A stretch of 64,000 nucleotides of DNA, taken from Burkholderia sp. Nafp2/4-1b (GTDB taxonomy: Bacteria > Pseudomonadota > Gammaproteobacteria > Burkholderiales > Burkholderiaceae). Below the pieces are notes generated by a model. The model was not told where the DNA came from. It did no database searches and saw nothing but the letters and a program-made list of their open reading frames with translations. Within the stretch, counting starts at the first letter, position 1, and every line of letters starts with the position of its first letter. Shown here piece by piece: positions 51,971 through 62,252 of this stretch. The position numbers and the translations under genes were made by a program. The stretch is taken from positions 62,001 through 126,000 of the forward strand of contig NZ_ML058603.1 in the NCBI RefSeq assembly GCF_003635165.1. Direction: 5' to 3'.

Positions 51971-53239
51971 ATGCTGCGGCAACTTCCCATGACTTACTGC
52001 GCGATCGATTTCGGCACGTCCAATTCCGCCGTGGCGCTGCCCGGCGGCGATGGCATGCGCCTCGCGCCCGTCGAGGGCGACCACCTGACGCTGCCCACCG
52101 CGATTTTCTTCAACAACGACGAGCAGACGGTCGAATTCGGCCGCGCGGCGCTCGCGTCCTATATCGACGGTTTCGACGGCCGCCTGATGCGCTCGATGAA
52201 GAGCATCCTCGGCTCGCCGCTCGCGGAAACCACGACCGATCTCGGCGACGGCAGCGCGATGGCGTACACGGAGATCATCGCGCGCTTCCTGACGCACCTG
52301 AAGCGCAAGGCGGAGGCCTACGCCGGCGCGCCGCTCGGCCGCGCGGTGCTTGGCCGGCCGGTGTTCTTCGTCGACGACGATCCGCGCGCCGACCGCCTCG
52401 CGCAGGACCAGCTCGAAGCCGCCGCGCGTTCGGTCGGCTTCACGGACGTCCATTTCCAGTACGAACCCATCGCCGCTGCATTCGACTACGAGTCGCGCCA
52501 AGCGGCCGAACGGCTCGTGCTGGTGGCCGACATCGGTGGCGGTACGTCGGACTTCTCGCTGGTGCGCGTCGGGCCGGAACGGATGGCGCGCCTCGAGCGC
52601 AAGGACGACGTGCTCGCGCACCACGGCGTGCACGTCGCGGGCACCGATTACGACCGGCGGGTGGAGCTGGCGGCGATCCTGCCCGCGTTCGGCTACCGTT
52701 CGCTCGATCCTGAAGGGCGTGAGCTGCCGAACCGAATCTATTTCGACCTGGCGACCTGGCATCTGATCAACACGGTCTACACGCCGAAGCGGCTGGGCGA
52801 GCTGAAGCTGATGAAGCACCTGTACCAGGACGTGCGGCAGCACGACCGGCTCACGCGGGTAGTCGAGCAGCGACTCGGGCACGCGCTGATGGCGCGCGCG
52901 GAAGAAGCGAAGATCGGCGTCGCGGCGGGCGGGGAGACGATGATCGACCTGAACGACGTGGAAGAGGATCTGCAGATCGCGTTCGACGCGGCACGCCTCG
53001 TCGAGGCGAGCGTCGACGACACCAAGCGCATCGTCGATGCCGCGCGCGAAACGGTGCGGCTTGCGGGCGTCGCGCCGCGCGACGTCGGCGCGCTGTATTT
53101 CACCGGCGGCTCGACCGGGCTCGCGTTCCTGTCGGGTGCGCTCGCCGGCGCGTTTCCGGATGCGCAGCCGGTGTTCGGCGACCGCCTCGCGAGTGTGGCG
53201 ACGGGCCTCGGCATTCACGCGCAGCGGATGTTCGGCTGA
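51971..53239 (+). CDS. yegD: YegD-type Hsp70-like ATPase
   Basis: Hsp70-fold ATPase of 422 aa without the substrate-binding domain of DnaK. The phosphate-1 loop reads I-D-F-G-T-S-N-S-A, phosphate-2 reads V-A-D-I-G-G-G-T-S-D-F-S, and the adenosine motif is FTGGSTGLAFL. The length and these motifs fit YegD of E. coli, a putative chaperone of unknown client. Starts at ATG 51971 or 51989 are both possible; neither has a strong ribosome-binding site. A shared terminator separates it from cspA. Confidence 0.88.
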   Translation: MLRQLPMTYCAIDFGTSNSAVALPGGDGMRLAPVEGDHLTLPTAIFFNNDEQTVEFGRAALASYIDGFDGRLMRSMKSILGSPLAETTTDLGDGSAMAYTEIIARFLTHLKRKAEAYAGAPLGRAVLGRPVFFVDDDPRADRLAQDQLEAAARSVGFTDVHFQYEPIAAAFDYESRQAAERLVLVADIGGGTSDFSLVRVGPERMARLERKDDVLAHHGVHVAGTDYDRRVELAAILPAFGYRSLDPEGRELPNRIYFDLATWHLINTVYTPKRLGELKLMKHLYQDVRQHDRLTRVVEQRLGHALMARAEEAKIGVAAGGETMIDLNDVEEDLQIAFDAARLVEASVDDTKRIVDAARETVRLAGVAPRDVGALYFTGGSTGLAFLSGALAGAFPDAQPVFGDRLASVATGLGIHAQRMFG

Positions 53240-53290
53240 TCGAAGCCGGCCGTTCGGTCGGCGCCGGCCGAATGGCTGCCGCGCCGGAAA

Positions 53291-53322
53291 ACAAAAAGCC
53301 CCGCCGAAGCGGGGCTTTTTTA
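53291..53322. terminator. Bidirectional terminator between yegD and the cold-shock gene
   Basis: Stem GCCCCGC / GCGGGGC (53298-53304 and 53309-53315) with loop CGAA, A5 on the left and T6 on the right. It works for both convergent genes. Confidence 0.88.
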
Positions 53323-53342
53323 CACGAATGATCGCGCCAAGC

Positions 53343-53546
53343 TTAGACCGGACGGATGTTCGCAGCTTGCAGACCCTTCGGGCCCGTCTTCACTTCGAAT
53401 TCAACCTTCTGGTTTTCTTGCAGCGTCTTGAAGCCTTCGACGCGGATTTCCGAGAAGTGCGCGAACAGATCGTCGCCGCCGCCTTCCGGGGTGATGAAGC
53501 CGAAGCCCTTTGCGTCATTGAACCACTTGACGGTACCGGTTGCCAT
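53343..53546 (-). CDS. cspA: Cold-shock protein (CspA family)
   Basis: Single-strand nucleic-acid-binding protein of 67 aa with one cold-shock domain: RNP-1 as K-G-F-G-F-I and RNP-2 as D-L-F-A-H-F, start [14 protein letters not shown]. It acts as an RNA chaperone. The full family length is present. A long leader of about 140 nt is predicted from a clear upstream promoter, which is usual for cold-inducible members, though constitutive members of this family also exist in Burkholderia. Confidence 0.97.
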   Translation of the reverse strand: MATGTVKWFNDAKGFGFITPEGGGDDLFAHFSEIRVEGFKTLQENQKVEFEVKTGPKGLQAANIRPV

Positions 53547-53694
53547 GTTACTTGTTCCTAAAAAGATAAAACGGGGCCGAGGCCCATGGTGTGCGGATAA
53601 TCAAGGAAGGGGGTAATAGGACCAACCGGAGTACCGTTGATGGGCGAACTACGAAAGAACCAATTCACTCGCCGCTTGAAATCCTGCAACGTTG

Positions 53695-53723
53695 TTTATA
53701 CGGCTTATCGGTCCGGCGGTCAA
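53695..53723 (-). promoter_or_regulatory. Cold-shock gene promoter
   Basis: On the minus strand TTGACC (53723-53718) and TATAAA (53700-53695) are separated by exactly 17 bp, a near-consensus sigma-70 promoter. Transcription would begin near 53688, leaving a leader of about 140 nt before the ATG at 53546. The rest of the 421-bp gap (53547-53967) holds no gene I can support; the permease promoter must lie in its right part. Confidence 0.7.
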
Positions 53724-53967
53724 CCGGATTTCAATTGTCTCAGGGTTATTGCGGAGATCAGGTTTACAAAGCTTGCAAGCGGTGCGAATTTTTTGTAGGG
53801 GCCGAACGATTTTGGCGCCAACTTGGAGGTGCAACCGTTAAACTACGCGCCCCGTGGACGGGTTGCCCCGATCGGGTGACACGTCCCCCCAAAATTGCGT
53901 GCGCGCTGCTGTCCGAGCCGATCCCGGACCGCAAGCCGACCATGCTTTTTGAGACACAGGAGAGGAT

Positions 53968-55566
53968 GTGAAGAGTTCTATTCAACGGAACATCGGCCCG
54001 TTTGCATTGATGCTGACGGGGCTGGGTTCGATTATCGGCTCGGGCTGGCTGTTCGGTGCCTGGAAGGCCGCGAAGATCGCCGGTCCGGCGGCGATTTGCG
54101 CATGGATCATCGGCGCCGTCGTGATTCTCGCGATTGCGCTGACGTACGCTGAACTGGGCGCGATGTTCCCGGAGTCCGGCGGCATGGTGCGCTACGCGCG
54201 CTACTCGCACGGTTCGCTGGTGGGCTTCATCAGCGCGTGGGCGAACTGGATCGCGATTGTGTCGGTGATTCCGATCGAAGCGGAAGCGTCGATCCAGTAC
54301 ATGAGCACGTGGCCCTATCCGTGGGCGAATGCGTTGTTCGTGAACGGCGAATTACAGACGCTCGGCCTGCTGCTGTCGGCCGTGCTGGTCGTCATCTACT
54401 TCATGCTGAACTACTGGGGCGTCAAGGCCTTCGCGCGTGCGAACACCGCGATCACGATCTTCAAGTTCCTGATCCCCGGCCTCACGATCCTCGGCCTGAT
54501 GCTGACGAGCTTCCACTCGGAGAACCTCGGCGTCGCATCGAATGCGAGCTTCGCGCCGTACGGCTGGTCGGCCGTGCTGACCGCGGTCGCGACGAGCGGC
54601 ATCGTGTTCGCGTTCAACGGCTTCCAGAGCCCGGTGAACCTCGCCGGCGAAGCGCGCAATCCGTCGCGCAGCGTGCCGTTCGCGGTGATCACGTCGATCC
54701 TGCTCGCGCTTGTGATCTACGTACTGCTGCAGATGGCGTACATCGGTTCGGTGAATCCGGCCGACGTCGCGAAGGGCTGGGCGCACTTCAACTTCTCGTC
54801 GCCGTTCGCGGAACTCGCGATCGCGCTGAACCTGAACTGGCTGGCGATCCTGCTGTACGTCGACGCGTTCATCAGCCCGAGCGGCACCGGTACGACCTAC
54901 ATGGCGACCACCACCCGCATGATCTACGCGATGGAGCGCAACAACACGATGCCGAAGATGTTCGGCAACGTGCATCCGATCTACGGCGTGCCGCGTCAGG
55001 CAATGTGGTTCAACCTGCTCGTGTCGTTCATCTTCCTGTTCTTCTTCCGCGGCTGGAGCTCGCTCGCGGCGGTGATCTCGGTCGCGACGGTGATCTCGTA
55101 CCTGACCGGCCCGATCAGCCTGATGGCACTGCGCCGCTCGGCGACCGACATCGAGCGTCCGCTGTCGATTCCGCTGATGAAGCTGATCGCGCCGTTCGCG
55201 TTCGTCTGCGCATCGCTGATCCTGTACTGGGCGAAGTGGCCGCTGACGGGCGAAATCATCCTGCTGATGATCGTCGCGCTGCCGGTGTATTTCTACTTCC
55301 AGGCGAAGTCTGGCTGGACCGGCTGGGGCGCCGACCTGAAGGCCGCATGGTGGCTGGTCGCGTACCTGCCGACGATGGCCGTGCTGTCGCTGATCGGCAG
55401 CAAGGAATTCGGCGGTCACGGGCTGATGCCGTACGGCTGGGACATGCTGATCGTCGCGGCAATCTCGCTGGTGTTCTACTTCTGGGGTGTGAATACCGGC
55501 TACCGGACCCAGTATCTCGACGAGCGCGAGGCGCACGAAGAGATCCTCGAAGGAGTCGGTGTGTAA
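53968..55566 (+). CDS. APC-superfamily amino acid permease
   Basis: Inner-membrane permease of 532 aa with about twelve helices. The first helix carries the APC motif (LTGLGSIIGSGWLFGAWKAA), and a conserved loop follows (YAELGAMFPESGGMVRYARY). Start is GTG 53968, with AGGAGAGG directly upstream. The family moves amino acids or polyamines with protons. Long helices and the family pattern GFQSPVNLAGEARNPSRSVP put it near the aspartate/glutamate-proton symporter-like group, but the substrate cannot be set from sequence. It ends in a strong terminator. Confidence 0.9.
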   Translation: MKSSIQRNIGPFALMLTGLGSIIGSGWLFGAWKAAKIAGPAAICAWIIGAVVILAIALTYAELGAMFPESGGMVRYARYSHGSLVGFISAWANWIAIVSVIPIEAEASIQYMSTWPYPWANALFVNGELQTLGLLLSAVLVVIYFMLNYWGVKAFARANTAITIFKFLIPGLTILGLMLTSFHSENLGVASNASFAPYGWSAVLTAVATSGIVFAFNGFQSPVNLAGEARNPSRSVPFAVITSILLALVIYVLLQMAYIGSVNPADVAKGWAHFNFSSPFAELAIALNLNWLAILLYVDAFISPSGTGTTYMATTTRMIYAMERNNTMPKMFGNVHPIYGVPRQAMWFNLLVSFIFLFFFRGWSSLAAVISVATVISYLTGPISLMALRRSATDIERPLSIPLMKLIAPFAFVCASLILYWAKWPLTGEIILLMIVALPVYFYFQAKSGWTGWGADLKAAWWLVAYLPTMAVLSLIGSKEFGGHGLMPYGWDMLIVAAISLVFYFWGVNTGYRTQYLDEREAHEEILEGVGV

Positions 55567-55608
55567 CGACGCCTGACCTGCGGCCGGAATCGGCGGCGGC
55601 AGGAAGCG

Positions 55609-55650
55609 CAAAAAAGCCCGTCCGAGCGATTGCTCGGGCGGGCTTTTTGT
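55609..55650. terminator. Strong terminator after the permease gene
   Basis: Thirteen-pair stem AGCCCGTCCGAGC / GCTCGGGCGGGCT (55615-55627 and 55632-55644, one wobble) with loop GATT, A-run on the left and T5 on the right. It can act in both directions and also ends the leftward dioxygenase gene. Confidence 0.88.
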
Positions 55651-55699
55651 TTGTGCGCGGCGTTTTGTGCTCGGCGCTTGGCTTGCCGAGCCGCGCGAC

Positions 55700-56491
55700 T
55701 CAGGCGGCCGCGCTCGCGAACACGTAGTTCGTCATCGCGAGCACGCGCTGATACGTGCCGAGCGACTGGATGCCGAGCTGGTAGTCGTCGTCGGCCGCGC
55801 CCAGCGCGGTGAACACCGGCAGCAGGTGTTCGTCGGTCGGATGCATCAGCGCCGCGTGCGGCGCCTGGCGGCGATAGTCGAGCAGCGCGTCGACGTCGCG
55901 CGCGGCAAGCTTCGCCTCGAACCAGTCGGTGAATTCCGCGACGCGCGGGTCCGCATCCTCGGGCGCCGCGCCGAAGTCGGCCGCGCGCAGGTTGTGCGTG
56001 ATCTGGCCCGAGCCGATCACCATCACGCCTTCGTCGCGCAGCGGCCGCAGCGCGCGACCGAGCGCGAAGTGATGGGCGGCGTCCGCGCGCGGCTGGATCG
56101 ACAGCTGCGCGACCGGCACGTCGGCTTCCGGGAACATCAGCAGCATCGGCACCCACGCACCGTGGTCGAGGCCATGCTCGGTCGTCGCGGTGGCGATGCC
56201 GGCCGCGTCCAGCAGCGCGGCCGCCCGCTCGGCGACATCGGGCGCGCCCGGCGCCGGGTAGCGAATGTCGTACAGCGCCTGCGGGAAGCCGTAGAAGTCG
56301 TGGATCGTTTCCGGATGGGCGGCGATGCTGGCGACGGGCTGCTGCGTGCCCCAGTGCGCGGACAGCATCAGCACCGCGCGCGGGCGCGGCAGCTGGGCGC
56401 CGAGGTGCGTGAATGCGCCGGACGGCAGCGTCGGGTCGATCGGCAGCGTCGGGGCGCCGTGGGACAAATACAGCGAGGGCAAGCGGTTCAT
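55700..56491 (-). CDS. ygiD: 4,5-DOPA-type extradiol dioxygenase (YgiD-like)
   Basis: Class III extradiol ring-cleavage dioxygenase of 263 aa. Metal-site motifs are in order: S-H-G-A-P near the start, L-S-A-H-W-G near residue 45, then T-E-H-G-L-D-H-G-A-W and the late G-S-G-Q-I-T-H-N. It belongs to the LigB/DODA group, related to E. coli YgiD and plant DOPA dioxygenase. ATG 56491 (MNRLPSLYLSHG) is chosen because the His motif then lies at the usual place; the open frame runs much further upstream but has no family sequence. The natural substrate is unknown. Confidence 0.9.
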   Translation of the reverse strand: MNRLPSLYLSHGAPTLPIDPTLPSGAFTHLGAQLPRPRAVLMLSAHWGTQQPVASIAAHPETIHDFYGFPQALYDIRYPAPGAPDVAERAAALLDAAGIATATTEHGLDHGAWVPMLLMFPEADVPVAQLSIQPRADAAHHFALGRALRPLRDEGVMVIGSGQITHNLRAADFGAAPEDADPRVAEFTDWFEAKLAARDVDALLDYRRQAPHAALMHPTDEHLLPVFTALGAADDDYQLGIQSLGTYQRVLAMTNYVFASAAA

Positions 56492-56709
56492 GGTCGGTAA
56501 CCTGCAAGAGGGTTTGGATGTGACTATAGGCGCGTACCGAACATTGATAAACCGGTCTCTTGGAATTTGATTGAATCGTGCTTGTTGATAATTGGACCGA
56601 TTCCGGGTGCGGAAGAAGAGCCGGGCGTGAGCCGGCCGGATCGAGCAGGCAGGCGGCAGAATCGCCGAAGATGCGTGAAGAATGGCGCGCAAGCGCCGGT
56701 TCGAGCGAG

Positions 56710-57306
56710 TTACTGTGCCGGCCGGATGCCGGCCCACGGCGTCGTCATCGGCGCACTGAGCGCGAAGAGGTCGAGCACGCGCGTGACCGTGTGGTCGACC
56801 AATTCCTCGATCGTCTGCGGCATCGCGTAGAACGCGGGCAGCGGCGGAAACACGATCCCGCCCATTTCGGTCACGGCGGTCATGTTGCGTAGATGCGCGA
56901 GGTTGAACGGCGTTTCGCGCACCATCAGTACCAGACGGCGACGTTCCTTCAGCGTGACGTCGGCCGCGCGCGTGATCAGGTTGTCCGATAGCCCATGCGC
57001 GACGCTCGCGAGCGTCTTCATCGAGCACGGCGCGATCACCATTCCGTCGGTCGCGAACGACCCGGACGCGATCGTCGCGCCGACATCGCGCACCGAATGT
57101 ACGACATCCGCGCGACTTTCGACGTCGGCTTTCGACAGCTTCAGTTCATGCTGGATATTGAGCCAGCCGGCGTTCGAAACCAGCAGATGCGTTTCGACGC
57201 CGCCGGCGGCGCGCAGCAATTCCAGCAGCCGCACGCCGTAGACCGCGCCGGTGGCGCCGGTGATCGCGACGATCAGCCGGCGTGGCGGCGCGCTGGGAAA
57301 TGCCAT
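56710..57306 (-). CDS. ubiX: Flavin prenyltransferase UbiX
   Basis: Makes prenylated FMN from dimethylallyl phosphate and FMN, the cofactor of UbiD decarboxylases in ubiquinone synthesis. The 198-aa protein has the FMN site I-V-A-I-T-G-A-T-G-A and the segment MVIAPCSMKTLASVAHGLSD, then RRRLVLMVRETPFNLAHLRN. Full length. It lies 10 bp after grxD in the hemA-prfA-prmC-grxD-ubiX series. Confidence 0.95.
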   Translation of the reverse strand: MAFPSAPPRRLIVAITGATGAVYGVRLLELLRAAGGVETHLLVSNAGWLNIQHELKLSKADVESRADVVHSVRDVGATIASGSFATDGMVIAPCSMKTLASVAHGLSDNLITRAADVTLKERRRLVLMVRETPFNLAHLRNMTAVTEMGGIVFPPLPAFYAMPQTIEELVDHTVTRVLDLFALSAPMTTPWAGIRPAQ

Positions 57307-57316
57307 CGGGGAGGGG

Positions 57317-57628
57317 TTACGCGGCGGCGAACAGTTGCTGCAGTTCGCCCGACTGGTACATCTCCATCATGATGTCCGAGCCGCCGATGAATTCGCCCTT
57401 CACATACAGCTGCGGGATGGTCGGCCAGTTCGAGAACGACTTGATGCCCTGGCGGATTTCGTCGTCTTCCAGCACGTTGACCGTCTTGAACTGGTCGACG
57501 CCACAGGCTTTCAGCACCTGCACGGCGCGGCCCGAGAAGCCGCACATCGGGAATTGCGCGTTGCCCTTCATGAAGAGCACGACCTGGTTTTCGTCGACGA
57601 TTTGCTTGATACGTTGTTGGGTGTCCAT
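57317..57628 (-). CDS. grxD: Monothiol glutaredoxin Grx4
   Basis: Iron-sulfur cluster carrier of 103 aa with the monothiol active site C29-G-F-S32. The glutathione-binding segment is also present ([20 protein letters not shown]). It hands [2Fe-2S] clusters to target proteins in the cytoplasm with BolA-type partners. Full length. It is 67 bp downstream of prmC. Confidence 0.96.
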   Translation of the reverse strand: MDTQQRIKQIVDENQVVLFMKGNAQFPMCGFSGRAVQVLKACGVDQFKTVNVLEDDEIRQGIKSFSNWPTIPQLYVKGEFIGGSDIMMEMYQSGELQQLFAAA

Positions 57629-57695
57629 GACTGACCTTGCGTTTGCGGGGCGTTAGAACGAAATGATAGCGGATTTCAACCGGGCGGGCCGGCCA

Positions 57696-58538
57696 TCAGC
57701 CGGGCCGGCGGCCGCCCGTCGTGCGTTCGATCGCGGCGAGATCGGCGAGCGATTCGACCGCGACGAAGCCGCGTGCCACGAGCAGGGCCCGCACGGCGTC
57801 GGCCTGATCGTAGCCGTGCTCGATCCATAGCGTGCCGCCCGGTTTCAGATAGGCGCCGGCGCCCGCGACGATCGTGCGGATCGCGCTCAGGCCGTCGGCG
57901 TCGTCGGTGAGCGCGCCGCGCGGCTCGAAACGCAGGTCGCCCTGCGCGAGGTGCGGATCGTGCTGCGCGATGTACGGCGGGTTGCTGACGATCGTGTCGA
58001 ACGCGAGCGCCGGATCGAGCGCGGCGTACCAGTCGCTCTGCAGCCAGTGGAGCGAGCCACCGGGGCGGCGCGCGTCGAGCAGCTTCTCGGCGTTGCGCTG
58101 CGCGACTTCGAGCGCGGCCGGCGATCGGTCGACCGCCCACACGCGTGCGTCCGGCCGTTCCGCGGCGATCGACACGGCAATCGCGCCGCTGCCGGTGCCG
58201 AGATCGAGCACGGCCGGATGCGGGCGTCCGTCGATCGCATCGAGCGCGGCTTCGACGAGCAGTTCGGTTTCGGGGCGCGGGATCAGCACGTCGGGCGTCA
58301 CGTCGAACGGCCGGCCGAAGAATTCGCGCATCCCGACGAGCTGCGCGACCGGCTCGCCGGCCACGCGGCGCGCCTCGAGCGCGCGATAGCGCTCGATCGC
58401 GGCCGGCTCGAGCGGAGCGTCGCCACGCGTGATCAGCTGCGTGCGGGTCCAGCCGAGCGCGTAGGCGAGCAGCACGCGTGCATCGACCGCGTCGAGCGGC
58501 GACGCGCGCAGCAGATCGTCGGCAGTGGTGTCGGGCAT
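57696..58538 (-). CDS. prmC: Release-factor glutamine methyltransferase PrmC
   Basis: Methylates the Gln of the GGQ motif in RF1 and RF2. The 280-aa protein has the N-terminal helical domain (LAYALGWTRTQLI), SAM motif I (VLDLGTGSGAIAVSIAAERP) and N-P-P-Y in FDTIVSNPPYIAQHDPHL. It lies 7 bp after prfA, encoding its substrate, in the same leftward operon. Confidence 0.97.
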   Translation of the reverse strand: MPDTTADDLLRASPLDAVDARVLLAYALGWTRTQLITRGDAPLEPAAIERYRALEARRVAGEPVAQLVGMREFFGRPFDVTPDVLIPRPETELLVEAALDAIDGRPHPAVLDLGTGSGAIAVSIAAERPDARVWAVDRSPAALEVAQRNAEKLLDARRPGGSLHWLQSDWYAALDPALAFDTIVSNPPYIAQHDPHLAQGDLRFEPRGALTDDADGLSAIRTIVAGAGAYLKPGGTLWIEHGYDQADAVRALLVARGFVAVESLADLAAIERTTGGRRPG

Positions 58539-58545
58539 CGCGGCC

Positions 58546-59628
58546 TCAGTCGGTGTCGCCGAGCGACGCGAGCAACTCGGCCTGGTGCTCGGTGACGAGC
58601 GCGGCGATCAGTTCGTCGAGATCGCCGTCCATCAGCGCCTCGAGCCGGTACAGCGTGAGGTTGATGCGGTGGTCGGTCATCCGGCCTTGCGGGAAGTTGT
58701 ACGTGCGGATCCGTTCCGAGCGGTCGCCCGAGCCGATCAGGCTCTTGCGCGTCGCGGCTTCCTTCGCGTGCTGCTCGTGATACTGCTTGTCCTTGATGCG
58801 CGCGGCGAGCACCTTCAGCGCGCGATCCTTGTTCTTGTGCTGCGAACGGTCGTCCTGGCACTCGACGACGATCCCGGTCGGAATGTGCGTGACGCGCACC
58901 GCCGAATCGGTCTTGTTGATGTGCTGGCCGCCGGCGCCCGACGCGCGGAACGTGTCGATCCGCAAGTCGGCCGGATTGATCTCGACCTCGCCGATCTCGT
59001 CGGCTTCCGGCATCACAGCGACCGTGCAGGCGGACGTATGGATGCGCCCCTGCGTTTCCGTTGCCGGCACGCGCTGTACGCGATGGCCGCCCGATTCGAA
59101 CTTCAGGCGCGAGTACGCGCCCTGGCCCGCGATCCGTACGATCACTTCCTTGTAGCCGCCGAGATCCGACGCGCTTTCCGACATCATCTCGACCTGCCAG
59201 CGCTGCCGCTCCGCGAAGCGCAGGTACATGCGCAGCAGGTCGCCCGCGAACAGCGCCGATTCGTCGCCGCCGGTGCCCGCGCGGATTTCGAGGAAGATGT
59301 TGCGGTCGTCGTTCGGATCCTTCGGCAGCAGCATCTTCTGCAACTCGCCTTCGAGACGCGCCATGCGTTCGCGTGCGCTGCGAATCTCGTCTTCGGCGAA
59401 ATCGCGCATCGATGCATCGGCGAGCAACTCCTGCGCGGCCGTCTCGTCGTTGCGCGACTGGCGCCACAGCGCATACTGCTCGACGACCGGGCCGAGCTCC
59501 GCGTGTTCGCGCGTCAGCTTGCGGTACTGGTCGAGGTCGGCCGTGACGTTTTCGCGGCTCAGCAGGTCGTTCAGTTCGGCCAGCCGGGTAGACAGCTGGT
59601 CGAGCTTGCGTTGCATGCTCGTCTTCAT
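58546..59628 (-). CDS. prfA: Peptide chain release factor 1
   Basis: Class I release factor of 360 aa that reads UAG and UAA. The anticodon-like P-A-T motif is in [20 protein letters not shown], and the catalytic G-G-Q motif in [20 protein letters not shown] near residue 235. ATG 59628 ([16 protein letters not shown]) is chosen for the usual length; upstream frame continues without family sequence. It is between hemA and prmC, the conserved order in beta- and gammaproteobacteria. Confidence 0.98.
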   Translation of the reverse strand: MKTSMQRKLDQLSTRLAELNDLLSRENVTADLDQYRKLTREHAELGPVVEQYALWRQSRNDETAAQELLADASMRDFAEDEIRSARERMARLEGELQKMLLPKDPNDDRNIFLEIRAGTGGDESALFAGDLLRMYLRFAERQRWQVEMMSESASDLGGYKEVIVRIAGQGAYSRLKFESGGHRVQRVPATETQGRIHTSACTVAVMPEADEIGEVEINPADLRIDTFRASGAGGQHINKTDSAVRVTHIPTGIVVECQDDRSQHKNKDRALKVLAARIKDKQYHEQHAKEAATRKSLIGSGDRSERIRTYNFPQGRMTDHRINLTLYRLEALMDGDLDELIAALVTEHQAELLASLGDTD

Positions 59629-59721
59629 GGTGTGGAGCGGCGCTCCCGGGCAAAAGGGGTATTCGGAAAGGATAGGCCGGCGGCGGGACAAACCGGCCGA
59701 CGGCAGGGCAACCGGCCGGCG

Positions 59722-61035
<1,314 letters not shown>

Positions 61036-61045
61036 TTAGCCCCAT

Positions 61046-61051
61046 ATTATA
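61046..61051 (-). promoter_or_regulatory. Possible hemA -10 element
   Basis: A perfect TATAAT on the minus strand lies 25 bp before the hemA start and covers the stop codon of the upstream regulator gene. No good -35 is seen at 17 bp, so the promoter may be of the extended or activated type. Proposed from sequence only. Confidence 0.45.
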
Positions 61052-61808
61052 GCGTTTCAGCGACTTCCTCACTCGGGGCATACCGGGCATCAGCGTGGCG
61101 CGGCCTGGAATTTGGGGGCTCGATCGGCACGCGGTCGAGCTGATAGCCGTAGCCATAAAGCGGCAGGAGCCGGTAGCCGCGCTCCGGAAGCAGTTGCAGC
61201 TTGCTGCGCAGGCGTGACGCATGGGTGTCGAGCGTGCGCGACTTCATGTCGCGGTGACGGGCCCACACCGTTTCGAGGATATGGGCGCGCGACACGGGCC
61301 GGGAAAGGTTCGCGAACAGCAGCTGCGCAAAGCGGAATTCCTTCGGCGTGAGCGCGACGACCGCGTCGCCGAAGCGCACGAGGCTGTGCGTCGCGTCGAA
61401 TGCGTATTCTCCATACATTTCGCGTGAGCGATTCGGCGGCCGCCGGACGCCGGCGCGCCGGCTCAGCGCATTGACGCGGGCGAGCAGCTCGGGCCCGCTC
61501 ACCGGGCGCACGAGGCAGTCGTCGGCGCCCGCGTGCAGGCACGACACGACTTCGCTTTCGCGCGGCAGTTGCATCACGGCGATGGCCGGCAGCCCGGGCA
61601 GGATCGCCTGCGCGCGCGGAATGACTTCTTCGGCCGGCTGATCGCCGGCCCAGTGGCCGGTGATCAACATGTCGCAGGTATCGGTGGCGAGCCACTCGAA
61701 GAATGCCGCGCTGGACGCAAACGCGTGGCACACATGACCGCCGGCGAAGAGCAGGCGGTTCAGGAGCGCAGCATGACGTGCCTCCGGATCGATCAGAGCG
61801 ATTCGCAT
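61047..61808 (-). CDS. OmpR/PhoB-like response regulator with atypical receiver
   Basis: DNA-binding regulator of 253 aa. The receiver domain keeps D7 near the start, but at the phospho-acceptor place it reads D46-M-L-I-T-G51-H-W, with Gly or Thr where Asp is expected. The conserved Lys is replaced by Arg101 (R-P-V). The C-terminal winged helix is complete (FGDAVVALTPKEFRFAQLLF, then SRTLDTHASRLRSKL, then YGYGYQLDRV). It is probably phosphorylation-independent. ATG 61808 (MRIALIDPEARH) gives the standard receiver start. There is no histidine-kinase gene nearby. It lies 26 bp before hemA. Confidence 0.88.
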   Translation of the reverse strand: MRIALIDPEARHAALLNRLLFAGGHVCHAFASSAAFFEWLATDTCDMLITGHWAGDQPAEEVIPRAQAILPGLPAIAVMQLPRESEVVSCLHAGADDCLVRPVSGPELLARVNALSRRAGVRRPPNRSREMYGEYAFDATHSLVRFGDAVVALTPKEFRFAQLLFANLSRPVSRAHILETVWARHRDMKSRTLDTHASRLRSKLQLLPERGYRLLPLYGYGYQLDRVPIEPPNSRPRHADARYAPSEEVAETL

Positions 61809-61979
61809 GAGGATTTCTTCAATACGGCTGCCGGTGCGCGCTTGCCATAACGTCGGGTCGGCCCCTACACTCGAATGTTCGCGGCGCCCGGCTGGTCTCG
61901 GGTTCGATGGATGAATCGATGCTAGCCGCTGGCAACGTTCACGCCTATGGGACGAATCTGAATTTATAGAAGGCGTCGA

Positions 61980-62234
61980 ATGAACTGGTTTGGAATCCTT
62001 GTCCTGGGAGGGGCCGTCGGGCTGTTCGGCCGGTGGCTGCATCCGATGCGGCGCACGGGCCGGCCGGCATGGTGGATCGCGGTGCTGGTCGGTATCGCAG
62101 GCGCCGCCGCCGCGCGCATGGCCGGCAATCTCTCCGGACTGTTTTACGATGGCGAAACGCTCGAATGGCCGGTCTGCACCGGCGTCGCGTTCCTCGCCGT
62201 AGCCGTGACGGTCGCCGTGTCGGCCCGTCGCTGA
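61980..62234 (+). CDS. Small membrane protein, GlsB/YeaQ-like
   Basis: Protein of 84 aa with three hydrophobic segments: NWFGILVLGGAVGLFGRWLH, PAWWIAVLVGIAGAAAARMA, and CTGVAFLAVAVTVAVSA. The Gly-rich first helix ending in G-R-W-L-H-P resembles the transglycosylase-associated (GlsB/YeaQ/YmgE) small-protein family. GAAGG lies upstream of ATG 61980. It is divergent from the atypical regulator and 18 bp before the aminopeptidase gene. Function unclear. Confidence 0.75.
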   Translation: MNWFGILVLGGAVGLFGRWLHPMRRTGRPAWWIAVLVGIAGAAAARMAGNLSGLFYDGETLEWPVCTGVAFLAVAVTVAVSARR

Positions 62235-62252
62235 AAGCTCTCAGGTGAAATC

